Source: JBBRRP01 sp964609655 (GTDB lineage Bacteria > Myxococcota_A > Polyangia > Polyangiales > Polyangiaceae). Taken from it: 64,000 bases of DNA. The position numbers were made by a program, and so were the translations under genes. Under the pieces are notes generated by a model. The model worked only from the letters and a program-made list of their open reading frames with translations, ran no database searches and was not told the origin of the DNA. The stretch lies in assembly GCA_964609655.1 (NCBI GenBank), contig CAZSUA010000004.1:1-64000 (forward strand). Reading direction: 5' to 3'. This document shows positions 8,751-17,007 of the stretch, one piece after another. Every line of letters starts with the position of its first letter. Positions within the stretch are counted from its first letter, which is position 1.

Positions 8751-9152
8751 ATGTTATCGTTGGCTGCCGTGACGGACTCTCCCACTAAGCGCCCGCTCCG
8801 AGACGACGCCACGAACGTGCTCGGCGTCCGCATTCACGATCCGCTCGACCGAAGCGTGGAGCCGAGTTGGCTGGAGCAACGTGAGGGCCCCGGAGCACCG
8901 GCGCGTTTTCTCTTGCAGCAACCAGAAAGCGTCGTGGGGCGCGCCAGCGACGTGGATTTCGCGATTGAAAGCTCCCTGATCTCACGACGCCACGCCGTTT
9001 TCGTGCAGAACGGACCGGAGGTCACTTGCCGTGACCTTGACAGCTCAAATGGGGTTTATCTAAACGGCGTCAAGGTTCATTCCGCATTGCTCCACGAGGG
9101 CGACACCCTTCAAATTGGGGATGTTGTGCTGCTGTTCCACGAGGGCAGGTAA
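8751..9152 (+). CDS. FHA-domain protein
   Basis: This 133-residue protein is essentially one forkhead-associated domain, which binds phosphothreonine peptides. Diagnostic elements are VVGRASDVDF (Gly-Arg), SSLISRRHAVF (Ser-Arg-Arg-His) and DSSNGVYLNG (Ser-x-Asn-Gly). The first 45 residues are a variable arm. The stop codon overlaps the start of the next gene (TAATG), so translation of the two products is probably coupled and they may work as a phospho-regulated pair. Hanks-type kinases are encoded elsewhere in this window (17.0-18.7 and 45-49 kb) and are possible phospho-donors, but this link is inference. Confidence 0.85.
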   Translation: MLSLAAVTDSPTKRPLRDDATNVLGVRIHDPLDRSVEPSWLEQREGPGAPARFLLQQPESVVGRASDVDFAIESSLISRRHAVFVQNGPEVTCRDLDSSNGVYLNGVKVHSALLHEGDTLQIGDVVLLFHEGR

Positions 9153-10030
9153 TGGCGCTCTTTGTGCGTTTTTGGGGCACGCGGGGCTCTATCCCAACTC
9201 CAGGTTTCAAAACCAAGCGCTACGGTGGGAACACCTCTTGCGTCGAAGTACGCACGGACGAGTCCGTCTTCATCTGTGATGGAGGCACCGGTTTGCGGGA
9301 ATTGGGCCAAGATCTGATCCGCCGCGCGACACCTCCACCGATGCACCTATTTTTCAGCCATATGCATTGGGATCACATTCAAGGTTTTCCATTCTTCGTG
9401 CCAGCCTACGCCGATCACAATGTGCTCTCCGTGTATGAAATTGCGCCAGGCCAAACGCGGATTCGGGAGCTTCTGACTGGTCAGATGCGCTCAGAGTATT
9501 TTCCGGTGAGCTTTTGTGATCTCGGGGCGAAAATTCAATCCGGCTATTTGGAACATCAAGGCAAGCTGATTGATGGGGTGAAGGTGCGCTGTATTTCGCA
9601 GCATCATCCCGGAACATCGTATGCCTATAGCTTCGAGCAAGGCGGGAAGAAGGTCGTGTATTCCACGGACAACGAGCTGGATCTGTGGCTCGCTGACCCC
9701 AATTTGTGTATCACCTCCCCCGAGAGCCTCCGCATCCTGCCGAGCGAGTTTGTGGACTTCGTACGCAACGCCGATCTTTTGATCGCGGATGGTCAGTATA
9801 CTGAAGAGGAGTATCCAACACGGATCGGCTGGGGCCATGCCCGCACTAACACGGTCGTGGATCTGGCAGTTCAAGCGGGAGTCAAGCAGTGCGCCATCTT
9901 CCACCATGATCCGATGCAGACAGACGATGACGTCGACCGAAAGCTTGAGCGCGCCGAGGAACGGGCGCGGCGCCACGGGAGCAATTTGGTGATTTTTGGT
10001 GCCCGCGAGGGCATGGAGCTGAAAGTTTAA
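9152..10030 (+). CDS. MBL-fold metallohydrolase
   Basis: This 292-residue protein has the metallo-beta-lactamase core: FSHMHWDHIQGFPF (His-x-His-x-Asp-His), a histidine at SQHHPGTSYAY, an aspartate at VVYSTDNE and a late GWGHART His. The pattern fits RNase Z/PhnP-like phosphodiesterases and the cyclic-nucleotide or cyclic-phosphate phosphodiesterase group, so the likely substrate is a phosphodiester or nucleotide. It overlaps the upstream FHA gene by one base, which suggests coupled synthesis. It converges on the CysC-like gene after 6 nt. Confidence 0.8.
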   Translation: MALFVRFWGTRGSIPTPGFKTKRYGGNTSCVEVRTDESVFICDGGTGLRELGQDLIRRATPPPMHLFFSHMHWDHIQGFPFFVPAYADHNVLSVYEIAPGQTRIRELLTGQMRSEYFPVSFCDLGAKIQSGYLEHQGKLIDGVKVRCISQHHPGTSYAYSFEQGGKKVVYSTDNELDLWLADPNLCITSPESLRILPSEFVDFVRNADLLIADGQYTEEEYPTRIGWGHARTNTVVDLAVQAGVKQCAIFHHDPMQTDDDVDRKLERAEERARRHGSNLVIFGAREGMELKV

Positions 10031-10036
10031 CGAAAG

Positions 10037-10546
10037 TTACCCAACTTTCTGCATGAGCTCGGTGATCCGCAAAAGGGCGGCGCTATCCAGTCCACCTTCC
10101 GCAATCACATCCGGGGCCACTGGCTCCTCGTACGCCAGATCGCCACCGGGCAATTGACTCACAACGCCCGTCTTCACAGCCTGATAGAGACCTTTAGCGT
10201 CCCGCTCTTCAACCACGGCCTGCGGCACGCGCACAAACACCTCCAAGAAACGCCTGGCGCGAGAGCGCGCAAATTCACGAAAACGCCGCTGGTGCGCCGT
10301 CGCTGGCACGAGCACGAACAGGTTCTGACTTTCAAAGTAGACGGCCAAATTGGCCAGAGTCCGATAGAAATTTTCTCGCTCGGGTGCAGAGTAGCCAAAC
10401 TCGGGAACTACTGCCGAGCGAACACTGTCCCCGTCCAACACAATCAGCGCGACGCCTGCTGCTCGCAGTCGCTGCGCGAGGAGCAGCGCAAACGTGCTCT
10501 TCCCTGAGGAAGGCATCCCCGTGATCCAGATAACGGCACCCGACAT
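10037..10546 (-). CDS. Adenylylsulfate-kinase-like P-loop kinase (CysC family)
   Basis: This 169-residue protein begins with a P-loop (WITGMPSSGKSTFA) and carries the CysC-type LDGDSVR motif, the FYRTLANLA helix and the FLEVFVRVP strand near a lid region. APS kinases phosphorylate adenylylsulfate to PAPS, but shorter CysC-like proteins phosphorylate other substrates. No sulfate-assimilation gene is near; it is instead downstream of an APH-like phosphotransferase with a 62-nt gap. I therefore consider a PAPS role possible but unproven. Confidence 0.75.
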   Translation of the reverse strand: MSGAVIWITGMPSSGKSTFALLLAQRLRAAGVALIVLDGDSVRSAVVPEFGYSAPERENFYRTLANLAVYFESQNLFVLVPATAHQRRFREFARSRARRFLEVFVRVPQAVVEERDAKGLYQAVKTGVVSQLPGGDLAYEEPVAPDVIAEGGLDSAALLRITELMQKVG

Positions 10547-10608
10547 ACGCTGGCGCTAAGTGTGCGTGGCCATAGCTCAGCCGGCAAGAAATGCGAAAAC
10601 GCCAGCCT

Positions 10609-11706
10609 CTAAAACAGCCGATCGGCAGAATCAAGGTCAAGCTCGGGGGCGGACAAGGACTGCTCGATGAAGCGCAGCACCTGCTCACGCGAGGCGGCTG
10701 AGAGGCCTGGGTACCACTTGGGATTTGCCACGACAAGGCCTCGCCAAGCTAGGAACAGCGGAATCACGGTGAGCAATTCCTGATCGCCCGAAGCCTCCAG
10801 GTAGCTCCCAAAGAACCGCTGCCAAAGTGGCCGATAGACGCTGACCCAGAGGCTGGGTCGCTCAAGCGCAAAAAATATAAAGTTGATAGCCAAGGCTGCT
10901 ACATCATCGGCTGGATCGCCAACGCAGCCGCGACTGGCATCTAAGAGGGCCAAACTCTGATCGGGGCGAAACACGATATTGAAGGGATGAAAATCCCCGT
11001 GCGTTCGTGACAATCGATGGTGTTTCCCCTTCAGGCGCTGCCGCCAGCCGACGGCAAGCATTTCAATCTTGTCGAGCAGCGAGCGGGGAGCTCCGGGAAC
11101 ATCAAGGGCAAAGCCGTCGAGCATGCCAAAGATACCCTCTCCTGAACCCACCGTATCTCGAATCGCCCGGGCATAGCGGGCTTCATCGAACAACTTTACC
11201 GAATGCAAATCGGCCAGGTAGCGCGCCAATGAGACTGAATGTGCCAACGCCGCAGGCACTTGGGCGGGTGCTCCGAGCGCACGCAACTCATCCGCGTAGA
11301 GCGTGCCAGGTTCATACTCCGTGACCAGGTAGAACTCAGCGTGGCCTGCGAGAGACGTTAACCCAGAACCGTCGCTGGTGATGGCGCCGACATCCACGGG
11401 CTTCACGTGCGAAGGAATGCCACTTAGCGTATCAAAGGCGAGCAGCATCCCCGCGGCACGATCAGCCCGCCTGTCGTGACCAAAACCGTCGGCATGGGCC
11501 GTGTGAAAAACGAACTCTTTCAGTCCCCCATCCGCCTGCTCTACACTCAAGCGCAACGGATCGCCGTAACCAACTGCCTTCTGTGTTGCTCCGCCGGTTA
11601 GCACGGCATCATCAACGCCAAACGCCCGCACCTGACGCAGGCGTGCCCCGGGGAAAACCCGTTCGACCCAGGCTGCGAGCACGCGATCCGCCTGAAGCGC
11701 AACCAT
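10609..11706 (-). CDS. APH-like phosphotransferase
   Basis: This 365-residue protein belongs to the aminoglycoside phosphotransferase/choline kinase fold. The catalytic Brenner motif is SRTHGDFHPFNIVF, followed by a metal-binding aspartate in LALLDASRGCVGDPADD. The last feature differs slightly from the usual IDWE/D strand (here LDAS), but the aspartate is kept. Members phosphorylate small molecules, sugars or proteins, and most chromosomal copies are not resistance genes. It sits between a lipoprotein gene (14 nt upstream) and a CysC-like kinase gene, so a two-kinase metabolite pathway is conceivable. Confidence 0.8.
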   Translation of the reverse strand: MVALQADRVLAAWVERVFPGARLRQVRAFGVDDAVLTGGATQKAVGYGDPLRLSVEQADGGLKEFVFHTAHADGFGHDRRADRAAGMLLAFDTLSGIPSHVKPVDVGAITSDGSGLTSLAGHAEFYLVTEYEPGTLYADELRALGAPAQVPAALAHSVSLARYLADLHSVKLFDEARYARAIRDTVGSGEGIFGMLDGFALDVPGAPRSLLDKIEMLAVGWRQRLKGKHHRLSRTHGDFHPFNIVFRPDQSLALLDASRGCVGDPADDVAALAINFIFFALERPSLWVSVYRPLWQRFFGSYLEASGDQELLTVIPLFLAWRGLVVANPKWYPGLSAASREQVLRFIEQSLSAPELDLDSADRLF

Positions 11707-11720
11707 GCCGCCCCTCGCCG

Positions 11721-12365
11721 TCAGTGGACAGGCTTGATGCTATCGAGCAGTGCCAAGAGCGCCCCGCGCGAAGCCTGCACCGTCTCCGACGGCCCGATCA
11801 GCTTAAAGAAGTAGGAGCCAGACGGGGTCCCCACAATTGCGGCCACCATGCCGTACCCCTCCTTGACTCCGGTGTCTCCAGGCATTCCGGAGCCGTAAGC
11901 GCCCTTAATGACCTCAACCAGGTGTTGATGCATTCCGTTCGCCTCTCGATCACTTCGCTTGGTGTCGCCGTCCTTCACATTCGAAAACTGGCCAATCCAA
12001 CGCTGCGCGTTCGCATCAATCGTACCACCCTGGCCTGGCCCGAAATAAAAGACTGCGACCTCAGCATCCTCCTTGTCACCCTTCACATGCGGGACACCGT
12101 AGGTTGCTTTGCGCATCGCACTCTTTGGTTTCTCGCTCCGCCAGCCATCGGGCACCTGCCACGCGACCTGCAGCCCCTCGCTACCCTGACCCGCGGCTGC
12201 CGGGCTCGGCGTCGGATTCACGGCCTTCTGCGGCGCGTCCAACTTAAGCTCCGAAGGCGGCTGGCTGCTGGCTGCTTCCGCAGGCGCGGGCTCTTCCTTC
12301 TTCTTACACGCGGTGACGCAAAACAGCACAGCTAAAACGGACCCAACGATTCGGCAACGCTTCAT
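11721..12365 (-). CDS. Hypothetical lipoprotein
   Basis: This 214-residue protein begins MKRCRIVGSVLAVLFCVTAC, a clear lipoprotein signal with lipobox VTAC, followed by KKKEEPAPAEAASS, a charged and Pro/Ala-rich tether. The folded part contains GWRSEKPKSAMRKATYGVP and a Trp-Ile-Gly-Gln-Phe segment, giving an alpha/beta look. No family is recognised. The frame is open 9 codons upstream, but the signal peptide sets the start at 12365. It is the first gene of a likely leftward operon with the APH-like and CysC-like genes. Confidence 0.7.
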   Translation of the reverse strand: MKRCRIVGSVLAVLFCVTACKKKEEPAPAEAASSQPPSELKLDAPQKAVNPTPSPAAAGQGSEGLQVAWQVPDGWRSEKPKSAMRKATYGVPHVKGDKEDAEVAVFYFGPGQGGTIDANAQRWIGQFSNVKDGDTKRSDREANGMHQHLVEVIKGAYGSGMPGDTGVKEGYGMVAAIVGTPSGSYFFKLIGPSETVQASRGALLALLDSIKPVH

Positions 12366-12512
12366 GCGGGCGGATGGTAGAAGAAGCGCCAAGGAAGGGG
12401 AAGGGCCGCCCCCGAAACACTATTCATTGGCCGACGCAGCCCCGACCAACTGCCCAATGCCGCTCTCTTGGCGCCCTTGACAGCACTGCGACAACGCGAA
12501 TAAGCAGCCGAC

Positions 12513-13091
12513 ATGACCGATATCAACCAACAGCTCCGTTCACGGATCGAAGGCTTCGTGAGTGAGATCGCCGAGCTTGTCCGCCAAGCGACTCTCGAGT
12601 CCGTCTACGCTACGCTTGGGGCGGTCGAGACACGCACTCGAGGCGGCAGCCGCGGCGCGCCGCGTGGGCGGAGTGCTGCTTCGTTTCCGGCAGTGGTCGC
12701 GGGACGCCGTGGGGGTAAGCGCTCGCCGGATGAGATCGAGGCGATGAGCAGCGAGATCCTGAATCACATCAGCGAAAATCCCGGTCAAGGGGTCGAGCAG
12801 ATCTCTTCAGCGCTCGGCATCAGCTCAAAGGAGCTCACACTCCCTATTCGAAAACTGGTTGGCCAGGGGGATCTGCGGACCGAGGGACAGAAGCGAGCTA
12901 CGAAGTATTTTTCTGGTGGAGCACGCGCTAACACCCGAGGCGGAGCGAAGGCGCGCACTGCCGCCCCTGTCATCAAAACTCCAACGCTCCCAAGGCGTAA
13001 GACCGCACCGGCAGCAAAGGCCCAGCCTGCCGGACGCAAGCCTGCCGGGCGTAAGCCTGCCGGGCGTAAGAAGGCTCGCGGTCGCAAGTAA
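12513..13091 (+). CDS. DNA-binding protein with histone-H1-like basic tail
   Basis: This 192-residue protein has a helical N-terminus, a central winged-helix-like segment (about residues 68-130; ENPGQGVEQISSALGISSKE forms the helix-turn-helix) and a very basic Ala/Lys/Pro/Arg tail. The tail ends in repeated PAGRK units encoded by a short tandem DNA repeat (about 13024-13070). H1-like Lys/Ala/Pro-rich tails occur in several myxobacterial nucleoid proteins. The role is inferred to be nucleoid or promoter binding. It lies divergent from the lipoprotein operon and upstream of the Omp85 operon. Confidence 0.7.
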   Translation: MTDINQQLRSRIEGFVSEIAELVRQATLESVYATLGAVETRTRGGSRGAPRGRSAASFPAVVAGRRGGKRSPDEIEAMSSEILNHISENPGQGVEQISSALGISSKELTLPIRKLVGQGDLRTEGQKRATKYFSGGARANTRGGAKARTAAPVIKTPTLPRRKTAPAAKAQPAGRKPAGRKPAGRKKARGRK

Positions 13092-13128
13092 TTGAGTCCT
13101 CCCACCGATCGGGGCTAACCTGCCTACG

Positions 13129-14766
13129 GTGAAGCTTGGTCCTTGGCAGCTGCGTGGCGTAGCTTCGACAATCGCAATCTACCTGCTCGGCGCCGCTCGA
13201 ATCAGCAGCGCCGTTGATGGAGTAGCCGATCCCGGAACAGCAGCGCTCCCTCTCCCTGCCTCTCTGGAGCAGTCACAAGCTTCACCTAAAGCTCCTGCTC
13301 CACCTAAAGCTCCTGCTCCACCTGCCTATTCCCGGCTTCCGACCGCCTCGGTAGTTGCTGCCGATGCCAGGAGTCCTGCGGAAGACCTGAATCTCCGTTA
13401 CACGATCCAGTCGGTGGAGATCCGCGGCAATTCCCGCACCAGCACGCACGTGATTTTGCGCTATTTTCCGTTTCATCCCGGAGATGTGCTCGACGTCGAT
13501 GATCCTGCTGTCGAGCTGGCTCGCTTTCGACTGTTAACCACTGGTTTTTTTCGCAGTGTGGAGTTCTCCCTGCGCAAAGGTTCAAAGCGCGGACAGGTGG
13601 TGTTTGTTGTTGAGGTCACTGAGCGCAACACCATCATCCTGAATGACGTGCGCATGGGTCTTTCAGCCGACGCAGATACCCAAGGTAACGCCCGCCCCCT
13701 CACGGCTTACGCGGGAATCGATGTCACGGAGCTAAATCTCGCGGGGAGCGGTATCACGCTCGGCTCGGCACTGGCTTTAGGACAGGATCAATTTGCACTC
13801 CAACTTCGCTTCGTAGAGCCAGCGCTCGCGGGCTCACCCTGGATGACGTCGAGTTCGCTCCAAGTCATGAAGGCTCGCGATTTCTTTGGTAATGCTGAAG
13901 TCCTCTATTCCGATCCCGCCTCACTCGACAAGCGCGCGGACCACGCTGTGGTGCGCTACGATCGTTTCGGGGGCACGCTAGGGGTCGGTCGCGATTTGAG
14001 CCTTATCACCCAATTTTGGCTCAACTACCGCTTAGAACGCGTTGACGCGAGCTTTCCCCTGGAGGCATCGCACCTGCGCGGAACCCGGCGTGAACCCATC
14101 GATTTTAGTATCATTCGTGGCACGAGCTTACTCTCCACACTCCGCGCCAGCCTGAGAATCGATACTCGGGATCAGCCCGTCTTGCCTACCCAAGGTTGGC
14201 TCGCCACCGTGTCTACGGAAACCTCCCTGCCCCAGCTAGGGAGTGACTACGACTTCCTACGGCTGGAGGCCCGCGCCGCACATTATTGGAAGTTACCCTG
14301 GAAGCGCCATGTATTGAAATTGGAAGGATTTGGTGGCGCGCTTTCCGGCTCTTCCCCCTTCTTTGAGCAATACTTCATCGGCGATCTGAGTGATTTTCTG
14401 CCCTCACGATTACTCGGCATGAACTTCGACCGCCGCCCTGCTCCCAACTTCCTCGGGACAGACATTGTCGAAGTGCGCTACGGAGAGTTCGCTGCCAAGC
14501 TCGACGCGGAGTATCGAATCCCGCTTTATCAGGGGACTCGCTCGGTGTTTGGAATCGATTTCTTTGGCGGAGGGGGCGTCTACACATTGGCGAGCCAGCG
14601 CGACGTAAAGAGCCCTCCTGCGGGCTACTCGGGGCTATCTCAAATCCCAATTGACGTGACTCTCAACCTGGGCTTTCGCATGGATACCAGCATCGGCGGT
14701 TTCGCGTTTGCCTTCTCCAATATCCTGGGCTTCATCCCGGTGCGCGGTGAGGGCAGCCAGCGGTGA
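13129..14766 (+). CDS. Omp85/BamA-superfamily outer-membrane protein
   Basis: This 545-residue protein uses a GTG start and carries a signal-like N-terminus and a Pro-rich linker with a tandem PKAPAP repeat. One POTRA-like domain follows (YTIQSVEIRGNSRTSTHVIL to about residue 170), then a C-terminal beta-barrel ending in the FAFSNILGF region. It is shorter than BamA (which has five POTRA domains) and closer to TamA or single-POTRA Omp85 proteins that insert or export proteins or lipids. Its stop overlaps the next start (GTGA), so it is tightly coupled with the DUF4390 gene. Confidence 0.8.
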   Translation: MKLGPWQLRGVASTIAIYLLGAARISSAVDGVADPGTAALPLPASLEQSQASPKAPAPPKAPAPPAYSRLPTASVVAADARSPAEDLNLRYTIQSVEIRGNSRTSTHVILRYFPFHPGDVLDVDDPAVELARFRLLTTGFFRSVEFSLRKGSKRGQVVFVVEVTERNTIILNDVRMGLSADADTQGNARPLTAYAGIDVTELNLAGSGITLGSALALGQDQFALQLRFVEPALAGSPWMTSSSLQVMKARDFFGNAEVLYSDPASLDKRADHAVVRYDRFGGTLGVGRDLSLITQFWLNYRLERVDASFPLEASHLRGTRREPIDFSIIRGTSLLSTLRASLRIDTRDQPVLPTQGWLATVSTETSLPQLGSDYDFLRLEARAAHYWKLPWKRHVLKLEGFGGALSGSSPFFEQYFIGDLSDFLPSRLLGMNFDRRPAPNFLGTDIVEVRYGEFAAKLDAEYRIPLYQGTRSVFGIDFFGGGGVYTLASQRDVKSPPAGYSGLSQIPIDVTLNLGFRMDTSIGGFAFAFSNILGFIPVRGEGSQR

Positions 14767-15500
14767 GGGGTGCGCGAAGATTCAGGTCGTCTCTCAGCTC
14801 GCCACGAGCGGCGCTGCGCTTCGGGCTGCTGGTCCTGATAAGCCTCGGTTTCTGGCTGCGTCCGCTCGTGGCTCTAGGCCAAGCTGCATCCGCACGACCG
14901 TCACGATTTGAATGGGATGAGACGCAAGCCAAACTTCGCGTTTCGCTCAACTACCGAGATCTCATCGACGAATCCATCCGGCAAAAATTGAGTCGTGGCT
15001 TGCCCACCACCATTGTCTTCACCGCGACAGTTCATCAGGTTGGAAGGGCCGAGCCACTGGCCACCACTGCGCAAACCTGCAAAATCACTTGGCATGTTTG
15101 GGAGGAAGCCTACCGTGTTGAAGTTACTCGTCCGGGGGAGACTGTCGCTGGCTGGACAACCACGCTCCAAGGCGTGCTACGCCGCTGTGCTGAAGTAAGA
15201 AGACTGTTGGCTGCCACGCGCGAACAGGTTCCTATCAACACTGCGCTTTTTTTGCACGCCAAGTTGGTCATCAACCCCGTCAGCCCAGAGATTCTGCAAA
15301 AAATCCGGCGCTGGGTCAGCCGACCAGCGGCAACCGCCACCGCAGCGCCCGGGGACGCACTATTTAGCACCTTTGCAGGCCTATTTCTCAGACGAATCGG
15401 CGACGCGGAGCGTGAGCTAGAGTTCGACACTCGCCCGAGCGTGCCCAGTCTGGCTCTGGGCAAGGCCACGCAACAATCCGCCAAAGGAGCCCGCCCATGA
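14763..15500 (+). CDS. DUF4390-like exported protein
   Basis: This 245-residue protein has an N-terminal hydrophobic signal (LRFGLLVLISLGFWLRPLV) and a body matching the DUF4390 pattern: repeated beta strands with SRGLPTTIVFTATVH and a later LFLHAKLVINP segment. It is predicted to be periplasmic or envelope associated. It starts with GTG inside the stop of the Omp85 gene, and its own stop overlaps the next ATG (ATGA), so three genes are translated as one unit. This supports an envelope role shared with the Omp85 protein; the biochemical function is not known. Confidence 0.65.
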   Translation: MRGARRFRSSLSSPRAALRFGLLVLISLGFWLRPLVALGQAASARPSRFEWDETQAKLRVSLNYRDLIDESIRQKLSRGLPTTIVFTATVHQVGRAEPLATTAQTCKITWHVWEEAYRVEVTRPGETVAGWTTTLQGVLRRCAEVRRLLAATREQVPINTALFLHAKLVINPVSPEILQKIRRWVSRPAATATAAPGDALFSTFAGLFLRRIGDAERELEFDTRPSVPSLALGKATQQSAKGARP

Positions 15501-16081
15501 AATCAGCTTCATTTTTTGCAGCCCTGAATCTAACCGGCAGACGCTGCCTGGTGGTCGGTACTGGGAGCGAGGCTGAACGCCGCGTGCAGGCATTGTTGGG
15601 ATCTGGGGCCGAGGTTTTGCTCGTCACAGATTCACCGACGCCACCGCTCGTGGAGTATTCACGCCAAGGCAGGCTCACGCTCGCTGCACGTTCCTTCCTG
15701 CCTCAGGATATGCAGAATCTGTGGTTAGCAATCTTGACGACACGCGATGGCGATCTGGCGGATGAAATGGGGAAATTGGCCGAGCAAGAGCGGGTTTTCT
15801 TCTGTGCCATTGATCAGCCATCCCGCAACTCCTTCGCGCATATGGCGTTAGCTAAAGCTGGCCTGGTGACGGTTGCGATTTCCACTGAGGGCCGCGCTCC
15901 GGGCCTCGGGAGGAAGCTCAGGGACGAACTCGAGAGTCTGTTCAACCGCGCAAACCTTGAGCGATTTGCGGAAAAAGTAGCGGCGATCCGCGCCCGCGCG
16001 GCTCCGCCTGAGCGCGCTGCCGAAGTTCGCGAAGCGATCCAGCATGTGCGTATCTTGGGCGATCTGCAGCTTGAGGATTGA
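15497..16081 (+). CDS. Precorrin-2 dehydrogenase/ferrochelatase-like (CysG N-domain)
   Basis: This 194-residue protein matches the Met8p/CysG N-terminal domain: FAALNLTGRRCLVVGTGSEA at the Rossmann start, a conserved Asn in PSRNSFAHMALAKAGL and a helical C-terminal dimerisation part. These enzymes oxidise precorrin-2 to sirohydrochlorin with NAD and may insert iron. There is no fused uroporphyrinogen methyltransferase, and no other heme genes are nearby. Its ATG overlaps the DUF4390 stop by four bases, an odd operon setting for this enzyme. Confidence 0.8.
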   Translation: MKSASFFAALNLTGRRCLVVGTGSEAERRVQALLGSGAEVLLVTDSPTPPLVEYSRQGRLTLAARSFLPQDMQNLWLAILTTRDGDLADEMGKLAEQERVFFCAIDQPSRNSFAHMALAKAGLVTVAISTEGRAPGLGRKLRDELESLFNRANLERFAEKVAAIRARAAPPERAAEVREAIQHVRILGDLQLED

Positions 16082-16094
16082 CCCCCTAGCGGCT

Positions 16095-16993
16095 TCACTC
16101 GAACAAAGGGGCGTCGGCGGGCCCGGGGATCGGCGGCGGCCCGGGGTACTTCACCATCTGGCCAATCACGTAGTAGCGGTATTTATGGGTGATGGCACCC
16201 CAATCTACCTTGGGGAGTGCGCGGGTCACGCAGTCTGTCACCTTGCGCGCGCTCCGGCCCTTCCAATCACCGCTCTTGCCAGGAAAGATGTGTAAACGCT
16301 GGGTGGTAAAATCAACGGTGAGGACGTGGTTGATGGCGCTTTTCTTGGCGCTCTTTGGCACGCACACCTGAGACTCTTGGATGGCGCGAATGAGCGCCTC
16401 TTNNNNNNNNNNNNNNNNNNNNNNNNNNNNNNNNNNNNNNNNNNNNNNNNNNNNNNNNNNNNNNNNNNNNNNNNNNNNNNNNNNNNNNNNNNNNNNNNNN
16501 NNATGGCTGACCTTTGGTTCCGTGAGAGGCTTAGCCGCAACCGCGACAGCCACCTTGCGCTCTTTGGCACGCACACCTGAGACTCTTGGATGGCGCGAAT
16601 GAGCGCCTCTTCCAGTGGAGGAAGACGGTCACAAAGCTCCCCCAACGTTGACAAACGATTCGCCGCAGAACCGCAGCTGACGCGAACCACGGGCTCGAGC
16701 TTAAGCCCCGATTCAACGGCATGGCTGACCTTTGGTTCCGTGAGAGGCTTAGCCGCAACCGCGACAGCCACCTTGTTGGCCTCAGCGGCCGTGGGTGCAT
16801 CAGCTTGACTCGCCAACCCAGGACGCCGCCACAGGTATAGAGGAACGGCCACCAACATCAAGCTCACCGCTGCCGCAACGACTAATTGGGCGCGCATCGG
16901 GCGCTCATTGGTGGTGCTGCCACCTACGCCCAAGCGGCGAAGACTGGGCTCACTAGGAATGGACCCGAAGGTTGGTCGCGGTGGAGTGGGCAT
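16095..16993 (-). CDS. One-TM hypothetical protein, interrupted by assembly gap
   Basis: The gene begins at ATG 16993, 14 nt after the kinase stop. It has a TM segment (LVVAAAVSLMLVAVPLYLW, about residues 36-54), a linker, a small Cys-containing domain (VRVSCGSAANRL) and a C-terminal part ending YPGPPPIPGPADAPLFE. In the submitted sequence it is broken by 100 N plus duplicated flanks. If bases 16348-16556 are removed, the two halves join in frame (437 + 253 = 690 nt) to give one 229-residue protein. This strongly suggests the break is an assembly artefact. No family is recognised. Confidence 0.65.
16348..16402. repeat. 55-nt exact repeat flanking the gap (left copy)
   Basis: Identical to 16557-16611. 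The 55-nt length is what one would expect from a k-mer overlap between contig ends in a de Bruijn assembly. Confidence 0.85.
16403..16502. other. Assembly gap (100 N)
   Basis: A run of 100 N. It lies between two pieces that share short exact repeats with neighbouring sequence and is probably a scaffolding artefact rather than missing DNA. Confidence 0.95.
16503..16556. repeat. 54-nt exact repeat right of the gap
   Basis: Identical to 16721-16774. Together with the 55-nt repeat it mimics a 218-bp tandem duplication whose first copy is mostly N. Confidence 0.85.
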
Positions 16994-17007
16994 CGTTTCC
17001 CCGTATC

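Noticed and set aside
12785..13105. Minus-strand frame opposite the H1-like gene
   Set aside because: Mirror of the repeat-rich basic tail; low complexity and no domain.
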